This document shows positions 7,303 to 15,999 of a stretch of 41,179 bases of DNA, in pieces. Positions within the stretch are counted from its first letter, which is position 1, and every line of letters starts with the position of its first letter. The stretch covers positions 1 to 41,179 of the forward strand of contig JAFQZM010000026.1 of the NCBI GenBank assembly GCA_017405875.1, in the 5' to 3' direction. The position numbers and the translations under genes were made by a program. The notes under the pieces were generated by a model. That model saw only the letters and a program-made list of their open reading frames with translations, was not told the origin of the DNA and did no database searches. The stretch is from a bacterium (GTDB taxonomy: Bacteria; UBP6; UBA1177).

Positions 7303-8319
7303 ATGACATCAACTGTCATTGTTGATGCTATGGGCGGGGACAACGCTCCTGTTGTTCCCGTTTTTTCATCTATAGAAGTCTGTGCTGAAAATCCTGATAT
7401 AAAAATTCTGCTTGTCGGTTCCGAAAGCGTTATAAAAGGGCATATCGGGCAGATGAAAATCCCGGAAAACCTTGAAATTATTGATGCTGTCGACAACATA
7501 ACGATGGATGATTCTCCTTCCGCGGCATTCCGCAGCAAAGGAAATTCTTCAATTCACATCGGTCTCGACCTTCTGGTGGAAGGGAAAGGCGACGCCTTTT
7601 TTTCAGCGGGAAATACCGGCGCGATCGTGACAGCGGCATACTTCAAAAGCGGCGTTATCCCGAATATAACCCGCCCGGCTCTGGCAACGAGTTATCCTTC
7701 GGTTGACAAGCACAAACTCATAATTCTCGATTTGGGCGCGACAATCGATCCGAAGTCGGAAAACCTTTTTGATTTCGGTGTATTGGGAGAAGCTTACCGC
7801 TTTTTCATGACAGGGCTTGAAGATTCGAGGATTTCGATTCTCAATGTCGGCACGGAAGAAAACAAAGGAAACAAAAAACTTGCAGAAGCCGCTGAAATGA
7901 TTAAGGAATCTACACTTAACTACAACGGCTTCATTGAGAGTAACATCCTTTTTTCGCATCCCGAAACCGATGTCGTCGTAACTGACGCCTTCACCGGAAA
8001 TGTCGCTCTGAAAACGGTCGAAGGACTTGCCGAAACGATATCGCAGCTCATTAAAGCGAAGATTGCACCGTCGCAGCTGCCGAAAATCCAGACTTTTCTT
8101 TTCAACAAAATTTTCGGCGAAGTTTTCAGAATGTTTCAGTACAACCTTTACGGCACGGCGTTTCTGCTCGGCATGAACCATTTTATCGGGATCGGTCACG
8201 GCAGAAGTGACAAAAAAGCGTTCAAAAACGCAATCTTAAGACTCAAAAGATATTCCGAGCGCAATTTCACGAAAAAAATCGCTGACAGAGTGCAGGCAGT
8301 GAAAAAAAACCTTGAATAG
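7303..8319 (+). CDS. plsX: phosphate acyltransferase PlsX
   Basis: A 338-residue acyl-ACP:phosphate transacylase of typical length. It converts acyl-ACP to acyl-phosphate for PlsY at the first step of phosphatidic acid synthesis. The N-terminal VIVDAMGGDNAP signature, AGNTGAIV and DLGAT segments and a C-terminal GIGHGRSD segment match PlsX. It is last in the yceD-rpmF-plsX operon. The next gene is convergent, and a GC-armed repeat element (8328-8387) sits in the gap, where it could also serve as a bidirectional terminator. TAGGTTTAA upstream gives a modest ribosome-binding site. Confidence 0.95.
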   Translation: MTSTVIVDAMGGDNAPVVPVFSSIEVCAENPDIKILLVGSESVIKGHIGQMKIPENLEIIDAVDNITMDDSPSAAFRSKGNSSIHIGLDLLVEGKGDAFFSAGNTGAIVTAAYFKSGVIPNITRPALATSYPSVDKHKLIILDLGATIDPKSENLFDFGVLGEAYRFFMTGLEDSRISILNVGTEENKGNKKLAEAAEMIKESTLNYNGFIESNILFSHPETDVVVTDAFTGNVALKTVEGLAETISQLIKAKIAPSQLPKIQTFLFNKIFGEVFRMFQYNLYGTAFLLGMNHFIGIGHGRSDKKAFKNAILRLKRYSERNFTKKIADRVQAVKKNLE

Positions 8320-8327
8320 TTTTCGTT

Positions 8328-8387
8328 GGCGGCGGTCGAGATTACGAGATCACGAAATCTCGGGATAACGATCAGATTTGCCGCCGC
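8328..8387. repeat. GC-armed tandem-repeat element, copy 2 (8-base period)
   Basis: GGCGGCGG (8328-8335) and GCCGCCGC (8380-8387) form complementary arms. Inside are about five 8-base units (8337-8376): CGAGATTA, CGAGATCA, CGAAATCT, CGGGATAA and CGATCAGA. The arms match those of the copies at 228 and 9648 but the core sequence and period differ. It fills the gap between convergent genes and could act as a bidirectional terminator. Confidence 0.65.
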
Positions 8388-8388
8388 T

Positions 8389-9582
8389 TTAAACCAAGAG
8401 TTTCATCAGGAAGGGAAGAGCCGCAAAAGTTCCGATCGCGCTTCCGATCGAAGAAAATAGTGAAACCAGAAGTGTGCGGGAGAGTTTGTTTTTCCACCAC
8501 CCTTTGATGTGCATCGTATCCTGAGAGACGGTTTCAAGGTCGATAACACGCGGTCTTACAAGGTAAAGCTGGACTAAACCGGTGACGATTCCCGCGCCGA
8601 TCGTGGGATTGAGGCTCGTTATCGGAGCAGCGACAAATCCCGCTAAAATCGTGAGCGGATGCCCTAAAGCGAGCGCACAGCCTAGAGCCGACAGAGTGCC
8701 GTTGATTACGACCCACCAGATTGCCGCTTCGAGTGTGTCAGGAGCGTTTCCGTTGAAAAATCCGTAGATGAACATTCCGATGATGAGAACGGGGAGTATC
8801 CACGGAATCATTTTCGTGACTGATGAGCCTTTCGGAACGAAATTTATGTCGTCAAGAATATCTTCTTCAGGTTTTTCTTCCTGAAGCCTGCGCAAAATGC
8901 CGGGAACGTGCGCCGCACCGACGACAGCAACAGTTTTTTCACCCAGATTCTGCGCGATATTTGCCGCAAGATAGCGGTCTCTTTCATCAAGGATCGTCCT
9001 TTTGAGTGAAGGAAATTCATCCTGCATTTCACCGATTATCTGCATCAGCATGTCGCCTTTTTTAAGCTCTTCGATCGCCTTTTCATCGACATCTTTGTCG
9101 TCTCCGAAAAGCATTCCAGTGAAAAATTTCACCTTTTCTTTGAATGTCATTGCGTTGATTGTCCGTTTCAGCGTCACGGAAATGTCGCGGTCAGCATTCA
9201 CAAGCTTGAGATCCTTCTCTTCCGCGAGTTCGATCGCCTTTTTGAATTCCGATCCCGGCGCCGAACCCGTTTTTTCGGCGATTTTCTTCTGATAGCCCGA
9301 CATGATGAGCTGAACCGTGAAAAAGAGTACTTTTTTCTTTTTGAAAATGTCGAAAATGTCTGTCTCTTCATATTTTTTGCGGTTTTTGAGCACGTCCATT
9401 CTGTTTTTGTCGAGCTCGACTGCGACTGTGTCTGGTTCGAACTCGTTTATGCACTCTTCGACAAACTTTACGGAATCGCCCGAAACGTGCGCCGTGCCTA
9501 TGAGATAAAGCACTTTTCCGTCGTCGAAAGTTATTTTGTTAAGGTTGGTTTTCGGGGTTTCGATTGAAGAAACAGCAGACAT
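8389..9582 (-). CDS. TraB/PrgY family membrane protein
   Basis: A 397-residue member of the TraB family. The N-terminal TraB domain (about 15-235) carries the two GxxH-type signatures, LIGTAHVSGDSV and VVGAAHVPGIL, and VAVELDKNRM. The C-terminal part has a hydrophobic segment (PWILPVLIIGMFIYGFF) followed by several helices with a GHPLTILAGFVAAPIT motif typical of full-length bacterial and archaeal members. Relatives include enterococcal PrgY, which limits self-response to mating pheromone, and eukaryotic TRABD. A metalloprotease-like activity has been proposed for the fold, but the bacterial role is poorly defined. GAGAGG lies 5 bases before the ATG. It appears to be transcribed from its own promoter, downstream of the kinase gene. 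Confidence 0.85.
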   Translation of the reverse strand: MSAVSSIETPKTNLNKITFDDGKVLYLIGTAHVSGDSVKFVEECINEFEPDTVAVELDKNRMDVLKNRKKYEETDIFDIFKKKKVLFFTVQLIMSGYQKKIAEKTGSAPGSEFKKAIELAEEKDLKLVNADRDISVTLKRTINAMTFKEKVKFFTGMLFGDDKDVDEKAIEELKKGDMLMQIIGEMQDEFPSLKRTILDERDRYLAANIAQNLGEKTVAVVGAAHVPGILRRLQEEKPEEDILDDINFVPKGSSVTKMIPWILPVLIIGMFIYGFFNGNAPDTLEAAIWWVVINGTLSALGCALALGHPLTILAGFVAAPITSLNPTIGAGIVTGLVQLYLVRPRVIDLETVSQDTMHIKGWWKNKLSRTLLVSLFSSIGSAIGTFAALPFLMKLLV

Positions 9583-9613
9583 TTTATCCTCTCAAAATGA
9601 CAAAAAACAGCGC

Positions 9614-9622
9614 CTTATAGCA
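9614..9622 (-). promoter_or_regulatory. extended -10 promoter for the TraB-family gene
   Basis: TGCTATAAG on the minus strand is an extended -10 (TGN plus TATAAG). The predicted start near 9607 gives a leader of about 25 bases to the ATG at 9582. No clear -35 is visible, as is common for extended -10 promoters. Confidence 0.4.
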
Positions 9623-9647
9623 CAAAAAAATAAAAAAAGAACTTTAT

Positions 9648-9717
9648 CGCCGCCAAACCTTAAGGACTTTAAGGACTTTAAGGACTTTAAGGACCCTAAG
9701 GACCTTAACGGGCGGCG
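9648..9717. repeat. GC-armed tandem-repeat element, copy 3 (9-base period)
   Basis: CGCCGCC (9648-9654) and GGGCGGCG (9710-9717) flank six 9-base units (9658-9711): CCTTAAGGA, three copies of CTTTAAGGA, CCCTAAGGA and CCTTAACGG. Each unit contains the near-palindrome CTTAAGG. It is the same family as the element at 228-295 but in the opposite orientation. It lies between the kinase gene stop and the TraB-family promoter. Confidence 0.85.
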
Positions 9718-9743
9718 CCTAAGGTTGCAGCGGCCAAGATTTT

Positions 9744-12700
9744 TTAAATTTTCCCTTCTTCCCTGGCGATTTCCTCGCTCGTTAGGGTTTCCAGGTAAAG
9801 GTCTTTAAGCTCCATGCCGGCTTCGCGCTCCATTTTGCGGAGAAGTTTTGCCGGAGGAAGTTCGAGATCGGGCGCTTCGAGCGGATAGAACCTGATTTTT
9901 CCGCCGGTGCATATTCCGAGATAGTTTTTCCCGTGGACAAAAACAAGAGTTCCGGGCTCTTTTTCGGTTGCAATAGTGAGGAAAAGCCTGTGTTCCGGCA
10001 CATTCCAGATCCTTACAGCGTTGTGAGCCGCGACAGTTGCCGCAAAAGTTCCGTCGTAAGAAACCGCTATCTTGTCTGTTGCATCAAATCTGCCGCTGAA
10101 ATCCATTATCGAGTTGTCGTAGGTATCGATGTGGCTGAGAGTTCCTTTTTCGAAACCTGCAAGAAGGGTCGAATCCGGCATGAATTCAAGGGAAACCGCC
10201 TTTCTTCCTTCGATTTTAACTTCACCGGAAACTGAAAAATCGGATACTGAAAAAATCGTTATCGTACCGCCGCAGAGAGCTGCAAGTTTTTTGCCGCCGG
10301 GCGAAAATACCAGTCTTACTGCGCTGTCACGAACACATCTGCTGCTTTTGACTTCGTCTTTTTCAAACGAGACAAGAAGGATTTCAGTGTCGCCGCTGAC
10401 CGCCGCATGGTCGCTGTCAGGCGAAAAATCGACAGAGCGGATCTCCTCTTTAAGTTCGATCTCCTTCTTTCCGCCGTTTTCCCTGTCGTAGAGCCTGAGC
10501 CGCGTTCCTTTTTCGGCAAAAGCAACGTATCTGCCGTAAGAAGAAACTCCGGCATCGGCAACTTGAAAATCTTCTTCCTGCACAAACAGAATGCCGTCAT
10601 TTTTTGATACAACAGAAATTTTGTTGCCGCTCAGAACAGAAATTGCGTCCAAACCCTTTAGGAATACGGCTTTTCTGATATCTTCCGAAGTAACGTCAAA
10701 GAGTCTTGTCACTTCCCTCCCGTGTCTTTTCCAAATACGCAGAAGTCCGTCTTCTCCGGCAGAAACGAGCTTGTCATCTCCGACGAAAAATGCCGCACTT
10801 ACTGCGGAATCATGACCGTCAACCACAAAAAGCGGTTCCAGCTTTTCAGCATCCCAGACCACGATCTTACCTTCTTTTGAAGCGGTTACGAAGTGCGTCG
10901 AATCTTTCTGGAAGTGTATATCAGAAAGAGATGAATTTCTAAAAGAAAGAGAGCTCAAAAGCTCTTTTCTTTCAGTCGAAAAAACAGCGATTCTGCCGCT
11001 TTCAGTTCCTGCGAGAAGAGTTTTTCCGTCAGGCGAAAGGGCAAAAGCAGAAATTTTATCGTTTTCTTTTTGATACCATTTTGAAAACAGGCTTTCAAAT
11101 TCGGCAGAATTGCCGCCGAACCTCTTTCCAACAGAGCTTTCAGCAGTTTTAGCCTGAATGTCTATGATGAAATTTTTATCTTCAGGAAGAGAAACGGAGA
11201 GCTTTTTGTCGTCATCTGAAAAAGCGAAATCCGAAACTCTGCCAGAGAAGTTGAATTTGTATATTTCGGTGAGTGCCGGAAAGTTGAAAAGAGTCACTGT
11301 TCCGTTGTCGCATCCCGCTGCAATGATCTTTTCATCGTGCGAAAGTGCGGCGGCAGTAAGTTTGCAGCCTGTCGAAATATCGCGCTCAAAAGTCGCTCCG
11401 CGGTGGAAATTCTTTATGTAGAACTTTGAAGCGGCGCTTGAAAGTATCTCTTCGGAGTCGCCTGAATCAGCCGAAAATCCGGGACTGTATTCGGGACTTT
11501 TTTTGTTGAGCGGGTTGTAATACATTGCCGCAGCCGCATAAATTCTGGATGCGATGTAACTTTTTTCGCTGTCGAGCTTGTTGGATTTTTCACTGAAAGC
11601 CTGCGCCGTGCGGTAGTTTGCCGTTATTTTGCCGTGCTCTGCATCACGCCTTGCAACATTCGTTCTGTGAAAAGAAACCGAGATCTGCAACACCGCGACA
11701 AAGGTTATCACGAAAATTATGATCGCAGCGATGAAAGCCGATTTATGATGGGCAGCTACAAATTTCAGGCTTTCAAAAGCCGAATAGTGGTAAACCCTTA
11801 CTTTTCTGCCCGACATATATGCCGAAAGGTCGTCAATCATCTCTGAAACCGAGGCGTAACGCCCTTCTTTGCTCTTTGAAAGCGCCTTTTGAGCGATTGC
11901 AGCAAGTTCCGGCGGAATATCCTTGTCTTTTTTGACAGCATTTTCGACATCTTCGTTGAGGACTTTCCGGATTATTTCATCCGTCGTTCTGCCTGTAAAC
12001 GGCGTTTTGCCCGTCAGGATCTGGTAAAGTATCGCACCCAGAGAGTAGATGTCGGAAATTTCGTCTATTTCGCCGATATTGCCTTCGGCCTGCTCAGGCG
12101 GCATGTATGAAGGTGTTCCTATCGCCTGACCGACGACAGTTTTTCCTATGTCTTCATCCTCGTGACGCACGAAAATCGTCTCTTCGGAACCCTTGATTTT
12201 TGCAAGTCCCCAGTCGAGAACAACCGTCTCGCCGAATTCTCCGATCATAACGTTCGACGGCTTGAGATCGCGGTTGATGACCCCTTTGCTGTGAGCGTAG
12301 GCGACAGCGTTGCAGACATGGTAGAAATGGGGAAGCAGCGACAGCCTGTCAGAGACATCACCGCTCCTCTTTATCGCACTCAGCAGAGTCGTTCCCTTGA
12401 CCAGGCGCATCGTGTAGTAGAATGAACCGTCAGCATGGCATCCGATTTCATAAACAGGCACGATTGCAGGATGTTCGAGCCTTCCCGTTACTCTCGCCTC
12501 GCGCAGAAAACGGTTTCTTATCGCCGTAACCTGCGGATCATCCGTTTTGGAAGGAGTTTTCGAAATGTCGGAAAGGAGTTCTTTCATGGCAATTTTTCTG
12601 CCGACATGCCTGTCTAAAACGACAAGAATCCTGCCTGAACCGCCGCGTGCAAGCTCTTCAAGGATTTCGTATCTGCCCGGCATTTCGTCGGTCACGGTTT

Positions 12701-12755
12701 TAAGCTTTTCCGGCTCACCGCTTTCAACAAGAAATTCAACGGTTTTATCGCTCAT
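9744..12755 (-). CDS. membrane Ser/Thr protein kinase with WD40-type beta-propeller
   Basis: A 1003-residue receptor-like kinase. The cytoplasmic kinase domain (about 29-312) has a glycine loop (ARGGSGRI), Lys58 in AMKEL, catalytic Asp163 in NRDLKPSN (usually HRD), DWG at 181-183 in place of DFG, and GTPSYMPPEQ. The KPSNVMIGEFGE/DWGLAK layout is a subtype common in planctomycete- and myxobacteria-like genomes. One membrane helix (about 340-361) follows. About 600 residues of WD40-like repeats (SPDGKTLLAGTESGRIAVF and similar) then predict one or two propellers outside the membrane. It starts inside the recC stop (ATGA). The ligand is unknown. Phosphothreonine produced by it could be read by FHA proteins such as the one at 376. 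Confidence 0.88.
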   Translation of the reverse strand: MSDKTVEFLVESGEPEKLKTVTDEMPGRYEILEELARGGSGRILVVLDRHVGRKIAMKELLSDISKTPSKTDDPQVTAIRNRFLREARVTGRLEHPAIVPVYEIGCHADGSFYYTMRLVKGTTLLSAIKRSGDVSDRLSLLPHFYHVCNAVAYAHSKGVINRDLKPSNVMIGEFGETVVLDWGLAKIKGSEETIFVRHEDEDIGKTVVGQAIGTPSYMPPEQAEGNIGEIDEISDIYSLGAILYQILTGKTPFTGRTTDEIIRKVLNEDVENAVKKDKDIPPELAAIAQKALSKSKEGRYASVSEMIDDLSAYMSGRKVRVYHYSAFESLKFVAAHHKSAFIAAIIIFVITFVAVLQISVSFHRTNVARRDAEHGKITANYRTAQAFSEKSNKLDSEKSYIASRIYAAAAMYYNPLNKKSPEYSPGFSADSGDSEEILSSAASKFYIKNFHRGATFERDISTGCKLTAAALSHDEKIIAAGCDNGTVTLFNFPALTEIYKFNFSGRVSDFAFSDDDKKLSVSLPEDKNFIIDIQAKTAESSVGKRFGGNSAEFESLFSKWYQKENDKISAFALSPDGKTLLAGTESGRIAVFSTERKELLSSLSFRNSSLSDIHFQKDSTHFVTASKEGKIVVWDAEKLEPLFVVDGHDSAVSAAFFVGDDKLVSAGEDGLLRIWKRHGREVTRLFDVTSEDIRKAVFLKGLDAISVLSGNKISVVSKNDGILFVQEEDFQVADAGVSSYGRYVAFAEKGTRLRLYDRENGGKKEIELKEEIRSVDFSPDSDHAAVSGDTEILLVSFEKDEVKSSRCVRDSAVRLVFSPGGKKLAALCGGTITIFSVSDFSVSGEVKIEGRKAVSLEFMPDSTLLAGFEKGTLSHIDTYDNSIMDFSGRFDATDKIAVSYDGTFAATVAAHNAVRIWNVPEHRLFLTIATEKEPGTLVFVHGKNYLGICTGGKIRFYPLEAPDLELPPAKLLRKMEREAGMELKDLYLETLTSEEIAREEGKI

Positions 12756-15700
12756 TTGCCCTTTTTGTCCTTCGTTGATGAATAAAATTTTTTCAAAAGC
12801 GCACCTGTTTCCAAAACTTCCGCTACGGGAAATTCACTCAAAAAATGCTCTTTATGCCTCAAAAACTGCTCAATGGCAATAAGAAGTTCCTGAGACATAA
12901 AACTACGTTCTTCGTTTCTTTTCAACCATTTTTCTTCAAAATAAGAAGCAACTGCTGTCGGAATGTCGTTCTGCGTTTTGCCTGCCACTTTTACCACAAG
13001 ATCGGGATCAAAAAGCGGCATGTGCCTTTTTCCGAATTTCCAAAGTTTCAAGAACACAGCAAGATCACTTTTTGCAGCATCTGCGGACAATTTTGTCAAG
13101 ACGAAAGTTTTGTCTGTAAAACAGGAGAGTGTATCGACATTTATGCCGGCGGCATTCGCCGTGAGATGACGGATTACGGATTCTATCTGATACTTCGCTT
13201 TTGAACTCGAAGGATAAACAAGAATCATTCTGCCATGCCGTTCTATATTTTTTATCCTTCCCTGCAGTTTCAACGACAAATTTTCAAAATCGAGCGCGAC
13301 ATCCTCAAAATCCAGATTCTTTCCCATTATATTTCCGGCCACAACACCCAGATTCGAATCTTCCACCAAGCCTTTCAGCTCCGCTTCACCGAAAGCACCG
13401 AAAGGGATTTTGCCTTCATTTTTTATCCGGCGGAGAAAAGCGTCATTCAATTCATCCGGCTCAAGAACACTTCGCGCCATATCGATGTAGGTCTGGCGGG
13501 TGTTGTACGCAATCAGACTGTCGGAAAAGTCGAAAAGTTCTTCATCACCGTTTTCGTTCGAATCATCCGGCAAGGCGATTTTAAGAATTTTCGTAAGGTA
13601 GAATTTTATCGGATTTTTAAAGAACGAAACCAGCTTTTCAAGATCAACATCAGTTTCGCTTTCCTGCTCTGAAACCCGCTCCGGTTCTGGGTGAGATGCA
13701 CTTTGTTCCACGTGAAACATTGCCTGAGCCAGCTTAAAATCCTTCTTTGAAAAAGTTCTGAAAGCACCGTCTTCTTTGAAATATTCACCTGAAAACGGCT
13801 GAACCGGATATTTTGTTTCCAGTTCTTCCGCTTTTACGCCGGTTTTCGCCTCGATATATTTTTCTAAAATCTGCACAGGCATCGCAGCCCTGCGGTGTTT
13901 TTTGGAATCTTCGGAAAGATCTTTGGCTTCGTAACTTATGAAAAGTTTTTCACGGGCAGAAACTATCGCTTCCGCGAAAAGATATTTGTCGTTGTCTCTC
14001 ACGGAACGCGGTACCGAGGCTCCAGGCTCTTTTTTCTGCGTCAGATCGAACGCATAGCGGTTTTCGCTGCGGGGGAACCCGCCGTCTCCCATGCCGATGA
14101 GATAAATAACCTTGAAAGGAAGCGCCCGCAGAGGTTTGAGTGAACAGAAATTCACTTTTGCAGACAAAAATCCCCTGCCGGAACGTTCTCTGCCGAGTTC
14201 GTCTTCAAGATACTCCAAAAGCGCGTCAAAAGAGAGGCTTCCGGAGAATTTTCCCGCTGTTTCCGCAAAATCGTCTATCACGCTTCTGATATGGCGGAGC
14301 TCTTCTCTGGCACCTGTATCGCTCTGACCGCACGCAAAAAAGAAATCAAGCATAGTTTCAAGCAGATTTTTAAATTCGGCAGGCGATTTTTCAGCTGAAG
14401 CAAGGATTTTCGAATAACGGAAAAGCTCTTTTGCAAAGGTGACGAAACATGAAATATTCTCAAAATCCTCTTTGGAAACGGATTCCACAGGAAGGATATC
14501 TTCAAAACCGTCTCCGGTTTCCGAAAACGGCATAGCCTGGCTCATCATTATCCTTGAAAGACCGAAATCCCATGTGTTGAGGCGCGAATCTCCGTTGTTT
14601 TCACCTCTCGAATCCGCATCGAGCCCCCATTTTACGCCGCTTTTGTCAAGAAGTTTCTCTATATCGTCGAGAGATTTTTCGTCGACACCAAATTTTGCAT
14701 AGACGCAAGGCGATCTGAAAATGGAAAGGACCTTGGATTTTTCGTAATTTGAACTGCCGAGCCTCAATATTTCAAGAAAAGTCGCCGCAATCCTGCTTTC
14801 GCTCGAAAAAGTTCTGTCGGAAATCACCCACGGAATAAATGTTTTGTCATTCGGATCGGTTCCGCCGAAAACCGCAGTGATATAAGCAACATAATCGTTG
14901 ATTTTAGGTGCCATTACTGCAACGTCTTCGGGTTTAAGCTCTCTGTTTTCTTTGAATAGTTCAAGAAGATTGTCCTTTAAGACTTCGATTTCACGCATTT
15001 TATCGCGGCAGGATATAATCTGAACAGAGTCGTCTTTTTCAACATTTTCCGGAGTTTCCAGATCATTCAGAATGTCACGCTGGATCGAATTGAGAAGTGT
15101 GTTTCCTTCCGGAGTTTCAAAATCGCTCTCATCGTTCAGATCGCTTGTAAAATTCAGGAAATCGAGTCCTGCAGCACAGAATCTGCCGAAAAATGTGTCA
15201 GGCAGATCGTCAGCCGAAAGTTCCCGCTTCCCCCCGCTGTTAAAGTCACCTTTTTTCTTCGAGACCGAAAAAAATTCCCTGCTCGGAGACATAGAAAAAA
15301 GATGGACCGGAAAAAGACGCGAAAGCTGCCTGAACATATCGAGCTGATACTTGTTCATAATCGAAATGCCGAATAAAATCAGCGCGTCGGGATAATCGAC
15401 ATTTTGCAACGGTGCATTCTTGCATTTTTCTTTGAAAAGCTGTGAAAAACTCTGAATTCCGACATTGCCGTCATCTGCAAGTCTGCGGAATATTTCGAAC
15501 TGCCACGACTCGTCGTAATCCGAACTTGTCTTTTTCCCTTCCTGCCAGCACTTCATCATATTCGGACGGTAGACGAAATACTGCTCGATCATATCGGAGA
15601 GAATGCGGCTGAACCTGAATGCGCGTGCCTCGTTTCCACCGATATATTTTCCGATTGCCCCCGATTTTTCGTTCCTGAGCAGCGCATAAAGCGACCATTC

Positions 15701-15991
15701 GGCATTTTTTTTGTTGTAAACCGAATCAGCCGTTATCCCGAAATATTTTTCGGCGAAATTTCTCAAAAAGACATCGGGCAAAACAAATTCGAAATTTGCA
15801 AAAACACCTGCGTCATTTGCGGCTTTCAGCGTGAGCCAGCGGGCCATTCCGTCACTCTGGACAACAATGCTTTTCTTTTTCAGAGGCGCTTTTTCGGCAA
15901 GTTCCTTTATTATCGAAATCGCAGCATGAAGAAATTTTTCATTTTCCAGTTTGTTGCTTTTATGGATCGTAAAATCGTAATTTCCGGACAT
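12752..15991 (-). CDS. recC: exodeoxyribonuclease V gamma subunit (RecC)
   Basis: A 1079-residue RecC family protein, close to the E. coli length of 1122. It is recognised by its N-terminus (HKSNKLENE), the VVQSDGMARWLTLKAA segment and the following ANFEFVLPDVFL, and by the inactivated-helicase layout with a nuclease-like C-terminal fold. In RecBCD it channels the 3' strand and recognises Chi. No recB or recD lies within the window, where these genes are often adjacent. It lies 8 bases after the nucleosidase-like gene and overlaps the kinase by 4 bases. A perfect parS sequence lies inside it at 13704-13719, encoding MFHVEQ. The start ATG is preceded by AAGGTG. Confidence 0.88.
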   Translation of the reverse strand: MSGNYDFTIHKSNKLENEKFLHAAISIIKELAEKAPLKKKSIVVQSDGMARWLTLKAANDAGVFANFEFVLPDVFLRNFAEKYFGITADSVYNKKNAEWSLYALLRNEKSGAIGKYIGGNEARAFRFSRILSDMIEQYFVYRPNMMKCWQEGKKTSSDYDESWQFEIFRRLADDGNVGIQSFSQLFKEKCKNAPLQNVDYPDALILFGISIMNKYQLDMFRQLSRLFPVHLFSMSPSREFFSVSKKKGDFNSGGKRELSADDLPDTFFGRFCAAGLDFLNFTSDLNDESDFETPEGNTLLNSIQRDILNDLETPENVEKDDSVQIISCRDKMREIEVLKDNLLELFKENRELKPEDVAVMAPKINDYVAYITAVFGGTDPNDKTFIPWVISDRTFSSESRIAATFLEILRLGSSNYEKSKVLSIFRSPCVYAKFGVDEKSLDDIEKLLDKSGVKWGLDADSRGENNGDSRLNTWDFGLSRIMMSQAMPFSETGDGFEDILPVESVSKEDFENISCFVTFAKELFRYSKILASAEKSPAEFKNLLETMLDFFFACGQSDTGAREELRHIRSVIDDFAETAGKFSGSLSFDALLEYLEDELGRERSGRGFLSAKVNFCSLKPLRALPFKVIYLIGMGDGGFPRSENRYAFDLTQKKEPGASVPRSVRDNDKYLFAEAIVSAREKLFISYEAKDLSEDSKKHRRAAMPVQILEKYIEAKTGVKAEELETKYPVQPFSGEYFKEDGAFRTFSKKDFKLAQAMFHVEQSASHPEPERVSEQESETDVDLEKLVSFFKNPIKFYLTKILKIALPDDSNENGDEELFDFSDSLIAYNTRQTYIDMARSVLEPDELNDAFLRRIKNEGKIPFGAFGEAELKGLVEDSNLGVVAGNIMGKNLDFEDVALDFENLSLKLQGRIKNIERHGRMILVYPSSSKAKYQIESVIRHLTANAAGINVDTLSCFTDKTFVLTKLSADAAKSDLAVFLKLWKFGKRHMPLFDPDLVVKVAGKTQNDIPTAVASYFEEKWLKRNEERSFMSQELLIAIEQFLRHKEHFLSEFPVAEVLETGALLKKFYSSTKDKKGK
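13704..13719. promoter_or_regulatory. parS ParB-binding site (perfect consensus)
   Basis: TGTTCCACGTGAAACA fits TGTTNCACGTGAAACA at every fixed position. It is intragenic, inside recC. With the site at 4098-4113 it suggests ParB loading in this origin-proximal region. Confidence 0.88.
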
Positions 15992-15999
15992 AAAGCACC

